A DNA stretch of 64,000 bases from Pseudomonadota bacterium (GTDB lineage: Bacteria > Pseudomonadota > Alphaproteobacteria > Rhodospirillales > Magnetospirillaceae): contig JAJXWP010000005.1 of the NCBI GenBank assembly GCA_021781575.1, positions 84,205 to 148,204 on the forward strand, in the 5' to 3' direction. Under the pieces are notes generated by a model. It was not told the DNA's origin and ran no database searches. It saw nothing but the letters and a program-made list of their open reading frames with translations. Every line of letters begins with the position of its first letter. The first letter of the stretch is position 1. The translations under genes were made by a program, and so were the position numbers. This document shows, in pieces, positions 29,775 through 37,708 of this stretch.

Positions 29775-30485
29775 ATGTTGTTCCCCGGCCCTTTGACGCG
29801 CGGCACTCTGTTGCGCCGCTACAAGCGCTTTCTCAGCGACATCCAACTCGACTCGGGTGAACTGGTCACGGCGCACGTGGCCAATTCGGGAGCCATGCTC
29901 GGACTGTCCGATCCCGGCCTGGAAGTCTGGCTGTCTCATTCGCCGAAGCCGAGCCGCAAGTTGCCTTGGAGTTGGGAAATGGCGCGGATCGATGGACGGC
30001 TGGTGGGGATCAATACCATGCACCCGAACGCGATCGTGGCCGAGGCAATCGCCGGTGGACAAATCGACCAATTGGTCGGCTACGAAGGCCTGCGGAGAGA
30101 GGTTCCTTACGGCCGCGCGTCGAGGATCGATCTGTTGCTGTCGTCCCCCGGACGCCCCACATGTTTCGTCGAAGTGAAGAATGTCCACCTGAAACGCGGC
30201 GACGCCGCCAGTTTTCCCGACGCCGTCACGGCGCGAGGCGCCAAGCATCTGGCCGAACTCGCTGACATGGCGGCGGCGGGAGAGCGGGCGGTTATGCTGT
30301 TCCTGGTGCAGCGAGAGGACTGTCGCTTCTTTTCACCGGCCGAAGACATCGATCCGACCTACGCGCGGGCGTTGCGTCACGCAATTGCCGCAGGCGTCGA
30401 AGTAATCTGCTATGATTGCCGCTTAAGTCTGGAAGGTATCGACGTGCGGGGACCTCTCCCCATTCGCCTGGAGGGCGAAACTTAA
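29775..30485 (+). CDS. sfsA: SfsA family DNA/RNA nuclease-like protein
   Basis: The start at ATG 29775 (MLFPGPLTRGTLLRRYKRFL) gives 236 residues, the usual length. An OB-like N-terminal half (HVANSGAMLGL) precedes a nuclease-like fold with SRIDLLL and CFVEVKNVHLKRGD. The family was named for sugar-fermentation stimulation; its biochemical role is unsettled. An open extension of 68 codons upstream overlaps the methyltransferase end and was rejected. map follows 19 bases later. Confidence 0.95.
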   Translation: MLFPGPLTRGTLLRRYKRFLSDIQLDSGELVTAHVANSGAMLGLSDPGLEVWLSHSPKPSRKLPWSWEMARIDGRLVGINTMHPNAIVAEAIAGGQIDQLVGYEGLRREVPYGRASRIDLLLSSPGRPTCFVEVKNVHLKRGDAASFPDAVTARGAKHLAELADMAAAGERAVMLFLVQREDCRFFSPAEDIDPTYARALRHAIAAGVEVICYDCRLSLEGIDVRGPLPIRLEGET

Positions 30486-30504
30486 GATTTGGACGAACCG
30501 AGAC

Positions 30505-31317
30505 ATGGAACGAGATGATTCGCGGCGTGAAGCCACGCGCATTCCTCTGCACAGCCCCGAGGACTTCGAGGGCATGCGCCGGGCGGGCCGACTGGCCGCC
30601 GAGTGCCTTGACTTCATAACGCCCTACGTGGTGCCCGGCGTGACAACCGCCGAACTCGACCGGCTGTGCCACGAGTTTACCGTGAACGCCGGGGCAATAC
30701 CGGCGCCCTTGAACTACCGCGGCTTCCCGAAGTCCATCTGCACTTCCGTCAACCACGTGGTCTGCCACGGCATTCCAGGCGAAAAAGTGCTGGAGGAAGG
30801 TGATGTGGTGAACATCGACGTCACCCCCATCCTCGACGGCTGGCATGGCGACGCCAGCCGCATGTACTATGTCGGGAAGGTCGGTGTGAAGGCGCGCCGG
30901 CTATGTGAGGTGACCTACGAGGCCCTGATGCGCGGCATCGAGGCGGTGCGGCCGGGGGCCACCTTGGGCGATGTCGGCCATGCGATCCAAAAATTCGTCG
31001 AATCGCACCGCTTTTCCATCGTGCGCGATTTTTGCGGGCACGGACTGGGCCGGGTCTTCCACGAGCCGCCCAATGTCATGCATTACGGCAAGCCCGGATA
31101 CGGCGTGATGCTCGAAGAAGGTATGTTCTTCACCATCGAACCGATGGTCAATGCCGGACGCCATGAAACCAAGATCCTGTCGGACGGCTGGACGGCGGTC
31201 ACCAAGGACCGCAGCCTATCGGCGCAGTTCGAACATTCCATCGGCGTGACCAGGGACGGCTGCGAGATTTTTACGCTTTCGCCCAAAGGGCTGCACTGCC
31301 CGCCTTACGACATCTAG
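30505..31317 (+). CDS. map: Methionine aminopeptidase type I
   Basis: Removes initiator methionine from nascent proteins. The 270 residues contain the dinuclear-metal ligands: Asp in VVNIDVTPI, Asp in WHGDASRMY, His in CGHGLGRVFHE, Glu in FFTIEPMV and Glu in SAQFEHSI. The substrate His is in NHVVCHGIP. radC follows 19 bases after the stop, so sfsA-map-radC is probably one unit. Confidence 0.97.
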   Translation: MERDDSRREATRIPLHSPEDFEGMRRAGRLAAECLDFITPYVVPGVTTAELDRLCHEFTVNAGAIPAPLNYRGFPKSICTSVNHVVCHGIPGEKVLEEGDVVNIDVTPILDGWHGDASRMYYVGKVGVKARRLCEVTYEALMRGIEAVRPGATLGDVGHAIQKFVESHRFSIVRDFCGHGLGRVFHEPPNVMHYGKPGYGVMLEEGMFFTIEPMVNAGRHETKILSDGWTAVTKDRSLSAQFEHSIGVTRDGCEIFTLSPKGLHCPPYDI

Positions 31318-31336
31318 CCTGGGTCCCGCCGGACCG

Positions 31337-32032
31337 ATGGCTTCTGCCGACACCCCTGGGCAGCCTCACTATCATGGTCATCGGCAACGGCTGCGCAAGC
31401 GGTTCCTCGATGGCGGAGCCGATGCCCTGCCCGATTACGAGCTATTGGAACTGCTCCTGTTCCTGGGCATTCCGCAAAGGGACGTGAAGCCGCTGGCCAA
31501 GACGCTGTTGGCCCTTTTCGGCGATTTCCGCGGTGTCCTCACCGCCGATCTCGACGCTTTGATCGCGGTCGGCGGCATCAAGGAGAACGCCGCCTGCGCC
31601 ATCAAGATCGTCGCCGCGGCGGCGGAACGCCTTGCCCGCCAGGAGGTCATCGACCGGCCGGTTTTGTCGTCGTGGGACAAGCTGATCGACTACTGCCGGA
31701 TCCATATGGCCCATCTTCACCGGGAGCAATTTGACCTGCTGTTCCTTGACCGGCGCAACGCGCTGATCGCCGCCGAAACGCAGCAGAAAGGAACGGTGGA
31801 CCAGACCCCCGTCTATCCGCGCGAGGTCGTGAAGCGCGCCCTGGAACTGAACGCCTCGGCCATCATCATGGTACACAATCATCCCTCCGGCGATCCCTCC
31901 CCCAGCCGCGCCGACATCGAGATCACCCGACAGGTCCGCGATGCCGCCAAGGGGGTGGCGATTACCCTCCATGACCATCTGATCATCGGCAGAACGGGCC
32001 ACTGCAGTTTCAAGGCGCTGGGGCTGATCTGA
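31337..32032 (+). CDS. radC: RadC/YicR family JAB-domain protein
   Basis: A 231-residue protein with an N-terminal helix-hairpin-helix region (LLELLLFLGIPQRDVKPLAKTLL). The C-terminal JAB/MPN domain carries the zinc-site motif HNHPSGDPSPSRAD near residue 180. Despite the name, a repair role is not established for the family. A 12-base inverted repeat lies just after its stop. Confidence 0.94.
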   Translation: MASADTPGQPHYHGHRQRLRKRFLDGGADALPDYELLELLLFLGIPQRDVKPLAKTLLALFGDFRGVLTADLDALIAVGGIKENAACAIKIVAAAAERLARQEVIDRPVLSSWDKLIDYCRIHMAHLHREQFDLLFLDRRNALIAAETQQKGTVDQTPVYPREVVKRALELNASAIIMVHNHPSGDPSPSRADIEITRQVRDAAKGVAITLHDHLIIGRTGHCSFKALGLI

Positions 32033-32034
32033 GG

Positions 32035-32079
32035 CAATGACGCAATCACAAGATTCAGCGCGTGATGATTGCGTCATTG
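32035..32079. terminator. Large inverted repeat between convergent radC and dedA
   Basis: CAATGACGCAAT (32035-32046) and ATTGCGTCATTG (32068-32079) are perfect 12-base complements with a 21-base loop; further pairing at the loop base is possible. The stem begins two bases after the radC stop and lies 32 bases beyond the end of dedA. No U-tract follows on either strand. It may act as a bidirectional terminator or RNA 3'-end stabiliser. Confidence 0.55.
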
Positions 32080-32111
32080 CGTGGCGTACCGGAGTGGCCA
32101 GAGCACAACTG

Positions 32112-32801
32112 TTACCTTCTGCCGGAGCCGGAACACCGGGCTCTTGAGCGGCGATGCCTGTCGACCGGGCCAGGCAAGGCCCTCAGCGCCTCTTCCTCCA
32201 GCGCTTTTTGGTGGCGGCGGACATAGCGCGCCAAGCCAACCACGGTGGCGGCGCCGACGGCCATGGTGACCCAACCGACCGGCCCGGCAAACCGATGCGC
32301 TTGCTTGCCCAGCAGATAGGCCGAAGTGCCGTACAATGTTGCCCACACGACGCCCCCGGCCGCGTTGCTGATCAGAAAATACCTCCATGGCATGCGGTTG
32401 GCCCCTGCCAGCAGCGCCGCGAGGACGCGCAGCACTGCCACCAGGCGGCCCCAAAAGACCACCTTCCCCCCATGGCGAAGGAACAGATATTGGCCCAACT
32501 TGAGCTGGCGCTCGCCGATCCTGAGGCGCCGCCCGTAGCGGACCAGGAGGCGAAAGCCGAATTCACGGCCAATCCAATAGCCGAGGTTATCGCCCATCAC
32601 TGCGCCACCGGAGGCGGCGGCGATCACCAGCATGATATCAAGCCGACCCGTGCTGCCTGCGGCGATGGCCGCGCCAACCAAGGTCAGCTCTCCCGGAAGT
32701 GGAAGTCCCGCGCTTTCCAGAGCAACCAGGACGAACACCGCCCAATAGCCGTAATGAGCGACGAATTGTTCGACAGCCGAGGGCCTGACCAGCTCCAGCA
32801 C
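32112..32801 (-). CDS. DedA family membrane protein
   Basis: A polytopic inner-membrane protein of the DedA/SNARE-associated family; some members are undecaprenyl-phosphate or phospholipid translocases. The motifs ESAGLPLPGELTLV, GDNLGYWIGREFG and GRLVAVLRVLAALLAGANRM are conserved. I chose GTG 32801 (229 residues) because ACGGAG lies 6 bases upstream; a TTG nine codons earlier (32828) is open too. It is convergent with radC and divergent from the MarR-type gene. Confidence 0.88.
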   Translation of the reverse strand: MLELVRPSAVEQFVAHYGYWAVFVLVALESAGLPLPGELTLVGAAIAAGSTGRLDIMLVIAAASGGAVMGDNLGYWIGREFGFRLLVRYGRRLRIGERQLKLGQYLFLRHGGKVVFWGRLVAVLRVLAALLAGANRMPWRYFLISNAAGGVVWATLYGTSAYLLGKQAHRFAGPVGWVTMAVGAATVVGLARYVRRHQKALEEEALRALPGPVDRHRRSRARCSGSGRR

Positions 32802-32926
32802 CGTTCGCTCCGTGCTGATTATTGTCAAAAATCACTATTCGGCTCCAGGACATCGAGCAAAGATTTCATTGGCGCGGAATTGATTTGGGATTGCGTGTCG
32901 CCGGTTGCGCCCATATCATCAGGCCC

Positions 32927-33382
32927 GTGAGCGAGCCTTATTTCAACATAGTCCGCTTGGTCGAAAGACTGCACCGCCATTTTCTGGATGTGCTGAGAGC
33001 CGAGCTGCGCCGAATGAACGTTGAAGACATCAACGCGGTTCAGGCCCTTCTTCTGCACAACATCGGCGAAGACGATGTGGTCATCCGCGACCTTAAGGAT
33101 CGCGGCTACTATCACGGGTCCAACGTATCCTATAACATCAAGAAGCTCACCGAGTTCGAGTACCTATCGCAGGAACGGTGTGCCCATGACCGCCGATCGA
33201 TTCGCCTCAAGCTGACCGACAAAGGCGCACGCCTGCGCGATGCCATCGGCGACCTTCAGAACCACCTCGCATCCAAGCTCGGCGCCGCCTCCGAAATACA
33301 GGACGGGCTGGACGGGGCCGGGCATGCCTTGCTCCGCCTGGAGCGCATCTGGACCGATTTCATCCGTTACGGTCGCGAATAG
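32927..33382 (+). CDS. MarR-family regulator, LdtR-like
   Basis: A 151-residue winged-helix regulator from GTG 32927 (SEPYFNIVRLVERLHRHFLDVL). The DNA-binding part includes INAVQALLLHNIGEDDVVI and GSNVSYNIKKL, with the wing QERCAHDRRSIRLKLTDKG. This pattern is that of alphaproteobacterial LdtR, which controls L,D-transpeptidase and osmotic-stress genes. No L,D-transpeptidase is in the window, so the target is unknown. The start is uncertain: the frame is open to a TTG at 32822. Its 3' end overlaps the convergent Sel1 gene by 16 bases. Confidence 0.8.
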   Translation: MSEPYFNIVRLVERLHRHFLDVLRAELRRMNVEDINAVQALLLHNIGEDDVVIRDLKDRGYYHGSNVSYNIKKLTEFEYLSQERCAHDRRSIRLKLTDKGARLRDAIGDLQNHLASKLGAASEIQDGLDGAGHALLRLERIWTDFIRYGRE

Positions 33383-33921
33383 CCCTCGGCCGGGGCCAGG
33401 CGGTGTTGTTCCGCCAATCTGTCGAGAAGCCGGGCCGCGTCGCGGTCTCCTCCTGCGGCGGCTTGGCGCAGCCAAAGCATCCCTTCGACCGCGTTCGCCT
33501 TCACGCCGCGGCCGTCCAGCGCCATTTCCCCCATGCGGCCACGGGCCTCTGCATTGCCGGCCTCGGCCGCGCGCTTGTACAGACCGAACGCCAGACGACG
33601 ATCCAGCGGGATGCCCCGGCCGAGTTCGGCGAATTGGCCGGCGCGAAGCAACGCCTGCGGCTCGCCGCGATCGGCGGCGGCTTTATACCAACGCCATGCC
33701 GTAATGTCGCTTCGCGGCATTCCCCAGCCATTTTCAGCCATGCGCCCCAACAACAGGCAGGCTTCGACATTTCCCTGCTGGGCGAGCGGTCGAAGTTCGC
33801 TCAGCGCCGCAGCGTAATGCCCTGCGACCAAGGCTCTGCGCCCCTGGCCGAGGTCGGCCCAAGCGGCGCATGGCCAGCAGCAAACGGCGGCAACCAAACA
33901 GAGCAGCTTCGAACGCATCAT
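33367..33921 (-). CDS. Periplasmic Sel1-repeat protein
   Basis: The start at ATG 33921 with AAGGA just upstream (a second ATG follows at once) gives 184 residues. A signal peptide (LLCLVAAVCCWPCAAWA, about 5-21) is followed by four Sel1-type TPR units, with motifs such as EACLLLGRMAENGWG and EARGRMGEMALDGRG. Sel1 proteins act as scaffolds; the partner here is unknown. It is divergent from the receiver-protein gene with a 142-base gap. Confidence 0.88.
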   Translation of the reverse strand: MMRSKLLCLVAAVCCWPCAAWADLGQGRRALVAGHYAAALSELRPLAQQGNVEACLLLGRMAENGWGMPRSDITAWRWYKAAADRGEPQALLRAGQFAELGRGIPLDRRLAFGLYKRAAEAGNAEARGRMGEMALDGRGVKANAVEGMLWLRQAAAGGDRDAARLLDRLAEQHRLAPAEGYSRP

Positions 33922-34063
33922 GAATTCCTTGGCGGAAGGTTGGCTGTTTTCCCTATTATCAGGTAAAAATGGAAATAAAGAAGCGGCGGTGATCACACCG
34001 AGTCCGCCCACTCTTGAGGGTCACGAGGACAAAGACGGAAGGCGATCGCGCCAAAGGACTGCC

Positions 34064-35011
34064 ATGCCCGAACAGAGTGCGGATAAACATCAGACCGGCA
34101 GCCTGGCGCCCAGTTTTCGGGTTCTGCTGGTCTCGAAGGACAATCTTTTCGCCCGGATCGCGCGCACCAAGCTGGAAGGCTGGGGCTACTCGGTTCGCAT
34201 CGAGGAGGACCTGGCGGCCGCCGCCCAGTGGTGCCGAGTGGATCCCTTCAACCTGGTCATCGTCGACTTCGACCTTCCCGACGGCGGCGGCGAGCGTTTG
34301 TGCCGTGAACTGCGTGAAACGCCGCGGCCGGATTACCTGTATCTGCTGGCCTATGGCAGCCCGGCCGACAAGGAGCACGCGATCCTAGCATTGGAGGCCG
34401 GTGCCGACAGCTATACCGTGAAACCCCTCCATCCGGCGGAACTGCGGCTGCGCCTGGAACAGGCCGGGCGGATACTGTCGGCCAACAAGGCACTTTTGCA
34501 GGACCAGGGAACCGATCTGGTCACCGGCCTGCTGGGCAGTCAGGCGTTCGAGCGTGTCTTCGCCGTTCTCTACGCCCAATGCCAACGAACCGGCAGTACC
34601 GGCAGCCTGATGTTCGTCGAGGTGATGCAGGCCGACGACCTGCGGCGCCGCCTTGGAGCGCCGGCGCTCGACACCATCGATGCCGAGTTGGCCCGCCGTC
34701 TGGCGGATGTGCCGCGGCAAAGCGATATCGTAACCCGGCTCGCTCCGGGCCGGTTCTGCTTGCTGCTGACCAATACCAGCAGCCTGCAATGCCATGTGGT
34801 GGTTCAACGCATCCGCCAGGCGCTGCAAAACCTTTGCGTCGTCATCGAGGGCAAGGCGCTGCTGCCGCGCATGAAAATTTCCATGACAGACTTCCCTGCA
34901 CCGACATCAACACCGTCGCAACTGCTGGGGCGGTCGCCATCGGCGGCCATGGCGATCGTCGGGCCGGAAGATCCGCTGCCCGATGGCCCCCTTTTTCCGA
35001 CGGCTCTCTAG
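34064..35011 (+). CDS. Response regulator with degenerate GGDEF-like output domain
   Basis: 315 residues from ATG 34064 (AAAGGA ribosome-binding site). The receiver domain, about 18-135, has phospho-acceptor Asp69 in VIVDFDLPDG and Lys120 in YTVKPLHP. The usual acidic pair is reduced to LysAsp (25-26). A C-terminal domain, about 150-300, has the GGDEF fold pattern, but the signature is replaced by LAPGRF (226-231). It cannot be a normal diguanylate cyclase and is more likely a binding or signalling module. No histidine kinase is adjacent. The nearest genes belong to the pilus region. Confidence 0.8.
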   Translation: MPEQSADKHQTGSLAPSFRVLLVSKDNLFARIARTKLEGWGYSVRIEEDLAAAAQWCRVDPFNLVIVDFDLPDGGGERLCRELRETPRPDYLYLLAYGSPADKEHAILALEAGADSYTVKPLHPAELRLRLEQAGRILSANKALLQDQGTDLVTGLLGSQAFERVFAVLYAQCQRTGSTGSLMFVEVMQADDLRRRLGAPALDTIDAELARRLADVPRQSDIVTRLAPGRFCLLLTNTSSLQCHVVVQRIRQALQNLCVVIEGKALLPRMKISMTDFPAPTSTPSQLLGRSPSAAMAIVGPEDPLPDGPLFPTAL

Positions 35012-35056
35012 GGGCAGTGACTTATTCAAAAGGTTCACTGCACCAGGTCTATCAAA

Positions 35057-35086
35057 GCCCCTCGCCAGGCGGGCGCGTCCGCGTCC
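35057..35086 (-). repeat. Copy C of the 30-base structured repeat (inverted)
   Basis: Read on the minus strand, GGACGCGGAC is followed by GCGCCCGCCTGGCGAGGGGC. It is 26/30 identical to the copy at 26059-26088 and faces the copy at 35229-35258, so the two can pair as arms of a large stem. Confidence 0.65.
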
Positions 35087-35228
35087 TTGGCCGCGCCCGC
35101 AATGGGCGCTGGAACAAGGAAAACCGCCAGCCAGCCGCCGTTGAGGCGGCGGCCGTGCCGCCCGCTTGCGGGCAAACGACGCCCGCAGGGCGGCCCGGAG
35201 CTTTGCGGAGGGTGGGCGAAGCCCACAA

Positions 35229-35258
35229 CGGTGCGGATGCACCCGCCCGGCGAGGGGC
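35229..35258 (+). repeat. Copy B of the 30-base structured repeat
   Basis: A hairpin GGTGC-GGAT-GCACC is followed by the tail CGCCCGGCGAGGGGC. Compared with copy A, a C-G pair in the stem is replaced by T-A, a compensatory change that supports selection on an RNA or cruciform structure. Confidence 0.7.
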
Positions 35259-35269
35259 GAAAACCAAGG

Positions 35270-35317
35270 CTAGTGCACCGACACAAACTGAATCTTCAGT
35301 TTGTGTCGGTGCACTAG
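35270..35317. terminator. Perfect 48-nt palindrome over the stop codon of the secretin N-domain gene
   Basis: CTAGTGCACCGACACAAACT plus GAA (35270-35292) is exactly complementary to 35295-35317 with a 2-base TC loop, giving 23 uninterrupted pairs. The right arm contains the stop codon (35314-35316, minus strand) of the adjacent gene. There is no U-tract. It may act as a terminator or 3'-end stabiliser, or be the footprint of an inserted element. Confidence 0.75.
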
Positions 35318-35835
35318 CGCCCGGTCGGCGGCACCGGATTGGCCGGTACGGGACTGAACGCACTTGCCTGGGGCTGCTGGGCGATCGGCTGAACCGACGG
35401 CGATGCCGCCGGAGCGCCGCCGCCGGCCGCGTTCGCCTCCGGCGAGGGCACCCGCAGACACCGGTTGCCCACGCAGGAGTAGTCCCTGGTGACCGGTCCG
35501 TCGGCACCCGGGACATGGACGGCGACGTGGCGGTCCGATCCGGTGGTGACCACCAGGCTCAGCGACAGTAGCGGACGGTCGTTGTCATCCAAAGCAATGA
35601 GGTTGGTTTCCCCCGGCGCCTTGCCGAAGATATACAGCAGCCTCGGGCTTTCCAAGCTGACATCGGCGATGCCTGGATTGCCGACGATCAGCCGCCGCAC
35701 CGGCTTGGCCAGGTGGATCACCCGCGCCTTGTCGTAGATCACCACCATGAGCGGGCCATCCGCGGCCCGCACCGCATCGCCGAGGCAAACCGCCGCGCTG
35801 AGCGCGATTGCCAGAACTGCAGCCGTCTTAACCAT
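35314..35835 (-). CDS. Pilus/secretin N-domain protein (free-standing CpaC N-terminus-like)
   Basis: 173 residues from ATG 35835, with GGGAGA upstream. A signal peptide (VLAIALSAAVCLGDAVRA) precedes one domain of about 85 residues: HLAKPVRRLIVGNPGIADVSL, then LYIFGKAPGETNLIALDDN. This matches the N-terminal pilus-formation domain of the CpaC secretin encoded at 42026-43696, but no secretin domain follows. A Pro/Ala-rich tail ends the protein, and two cysteines near 120 could form a disulfide. It is divergent from tadD. It may be an accessory to the secretin. Confidence 0.82.
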   Translation of the reverse strand: MVKTAAVLAIALSAAVCLGDAVRAADGPLMVVIYDKARVIHLAKPVRRLIVGNPGIADVSLESPRLLYIFGKAPGETNLIALDDNDRPLLSLSLVVTTGSDRHVAVHVPGADGPVTRDYSCVGNRCLRVPSPEANAAGGGAPAASPSVQPIAQQPQASAFSPVPANPVPPTGR

Positions 35836-35950
35836 GCCGGATCTCCCCCGCTTCAGCGGCGCTGAGGTAGCGTTTCCCCGCTGTAGTTTCCTCAAACAAT
35901 CTGCCGTATCCTCCATCGGGCATGCTGCCCCTTACCTTTGGATATGGCCC

Positions 35951-36724
35951 ATGATTCGTAGTCTTGCCTTCGCAACGCTGGGCGCCACTTTGACCCTTGC
36001 CGCCTGTGCCGGCCTGGACACCTCGACGACGGAAAGCCAGGACAAGCAGTCCGAACTGGTGGACGCGGCGACACGCAACGCCGCTCAGGCCGCCGAGGCC
36101 GCCTACGACTATCGGACGGCCGCCGCCAGTTGGAACACGCTCTTCCAACGCCACCCCAACGATGCTGGTCTGGCGTTGGCCCTGGCCCGCGACCTGCGCT
36201 ATAACGGGCAACCGCAGCAAGCGATCACGATCGCCGGCGGGTTCCTCGAACGGCATGGCGCCTCGCCCGCCCTGCTCGCCGAACTCGGCAAGGGCTATCT
36301 GGCCGCCGATCGGCTGCCCCTGGCTGAGCAGGCGCTGCGCCGCGCCGCCAAAGCCGCGCCGCGGGACTGGGAAGCACAGTCGGCCCTGGGGGTGGCGCTG
36401 GACTACCAGGGAAAATACACGGCCGCCCAGCAGGCTTATGCGCTGGCTCTGCAAGCCTCGCCCGACAACCCGATCATTCTCAACAACCTGGGCCTGTCGC
36501 AAGCCGAGGCGGGGCAATTGGCCGCCGCCCAGGCAACCTTGCAGAAGGCGGCAGATCAGCCGGCGGCCACCGCCCAGGTCCGCCAGAACTTGGCGCTCCT
36601 GAAGGCGCTGGCCGGTGACTTCGACTCCGCCGAACGACTGTCCCGTCAGGATCTGCCGCCCGACGCCGTGCGCGCCAATGCCGCCTATTACCGGCTGCTG
36701 GCCGGCGCGGCACGTGTGCCGTGA
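35951..36724 (+). CDS. tadD: TPR lipoprotein TadD
   Basis: Tad pilus assembly lipoprotein (pilotin-like TPR protein). From ATG 35951 it is 257 residues, with a lipobox TLAAC near residue 18 and at least four TPR units (for example EAQSALGVALDYQGKYTAAQ and NPIILNNLGLSQAEAGQLAA). An open frame 68 codons upstream lacks a signal peptide and was rejected. It converges on tadC and diverges from the secretin N-domain gene, so it is outside the main tad transcript. Confidence 0.85.
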   Translation: MIRSLAFATLGATLTLAACAGLDTSTTESQDKQSELVDAATRNAAQAAEAAYDYRTAAASWNTLFQRHPNDAGLALALARDLRYNGQPQQAITIAGGFLERHGASPALLAELGKGYLAADRLPLAEQALRRAAKAAPRDWEAQSALGVALDYQGKYTAAQQAYALALQASPDNPIILNNLGLSQAEAGQLAAAQATLQKAADQPAATAQVRQNLALLKALAGDFDSAERLSRQDLPPDAVRANAAYYRLLAGAARVP

Positions 36725-36742
36725 AGCGACTCTGATCATCGC

Positions 36743-37708
36743 TCAATGCCCGGCCATGATGCGGCTGACCTGGATCGCCGCCGGCCCGATGATGACGATG
36801 AACAGTACCGGCAGGAAGAAGATGATCATCGGCACGGTGAGCTTCGCCGGCAGCGCCGCTGCCTTCTTTTCCGCAAGCGCCATGCGCGCCTCGCGGTTCT
36901 CCTGCGACAACACCCGCAACGCTACCGACACCGGCGTGCCGTAACGCTCGGTCTGCACCAGCGCTGTGCACAACGACTTGACGGCCGCAAGCCCGGTCCG
37001 TTCGGCGAGGTTCTCGTAGGCCTGCCGACGATCGCCGAGGAAGGCCAATTCGGCCGAGGTCAAGGCGATTTCTTCGGCGATGACCGGAGCGCTGGTCGCC
37101 ATTTCCTCGGTCACCCGCTGAAAGGCGGTTTCGACGGACACGCCCGCCTCGACGCAGATGACCATCAGATCAAGAGCGTCCGGGAAAGCTCGCGACAGAG
37201 CGAACTGACGGCGCTTGATGGCGTTGGTCAGCAGGATGCTGGGCAGGTAGGCGCCGAAAACCGCCGCCAGCAGGCAAACGACCAATTTGGACGATACCTT
37301 CCAGGTGGCGAAGCCGGGCGCCGAAAGATACAGAAGCGCCAGCACCAGCATGGCGATCGGTACGACAACGCGGGCGAACACGAAAACGACGGCGGCCGAT
37401 TGCCGCCGCCACCCGGCCTGTGCAAGCCTGGCCTTGAGCTCCTTGTCTTCGATCAGGTTCTGCAGTTTCAGTCGATCGAGCACCGCTTTCATCAGGCCGA
37501 CATGACGTTTCGCCTGGAATCGGGCACCCCGTCCTTGCAAAGCCGCTCGCTGACGGGCCGAAAGCTCCCGCCGCCGGGCGGCCACCGCCTTGAGGCGCGA
37601 GGCCAGATTGTCCCGCTGCAGGAAGGGCAAGCCGGCGGCCACCACCGAAATGAAGGCGGCAAACGCGGCCATTCCGACGATGACGGTGGAGAGATCGGGC
37701 AGGGTCAT
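36743..37708 (-). CDS. tadC: Tad inner-membrane platform protein TadC
   Basis: GspF-family platform subunit of the Tad pilus. It has 321 residues with membrane segments near 5-25, 105-150 and 290-312, and the F domain DALDLMVICVEAGVSVETAFQRV. It overlaps tadB by 4 bases. As usual in Tad systems it acts together with TadB rather than as one large GspF protein. Confidence 0.93.
   Translation of the reverse strand: MTLPDLSTVIVGMAAFAAFISVVAAGLPFLQRDNLASRLKAVAARRRELSARQRAALQGRGARFQAKRHVGLMKAVLDRLKLQNLIEDKELKARLAQAGWRRQSAAVVFVFARVVVPIAMLVLALLYLSAPGFATWKVSSKLVVCLLAAVFGAYLPSILLTNAIKRRQFALSRAFPDALDLMVICVEAGVSVETAFQRVTEEMATSAPVIAEEIALTSAELAFLGDRRQAYENLAERTGLAAVKSLCTALVQTERYGTPVSVALRVLSQENREARMALAEKKAAALPAKLTVPMIIFFLPVLFIVIIGPAAIQVSRIMAGH

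Larger units (their letters stand above)
35012..35313. other. 302-base gene-free stretch rich in inverted repeats
   Basis: No credible gene was seen. The stretch contains two inverted copies of the 30-base structured repeat enclosing 142 bases full of GC-rich palindromes. A separate perfect palindrome begins at 35270 and runs into the 3' end of the next minus-strand gene. The layout resembles a small non-autonomous element with terminal inverted repeats of about 30 bases, but no target duplication could be defined by eye. Confidence 0.6.

Noticed and set aside
32080..32111. Possible tRNA between radC and dedA
   Set aside because: A GGAGTGGCCAGAGCA-like string recalls a tRNA D-arm, but there is no acceptor stem, anticodon arm or TPsiC arm, and the space is too short.
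34064..35011. Active diguanylate cyclase
   Set aside because: The GGDEF signature is replaced by LAPGRF, so the catalytic metal and GTP contacts are missing.
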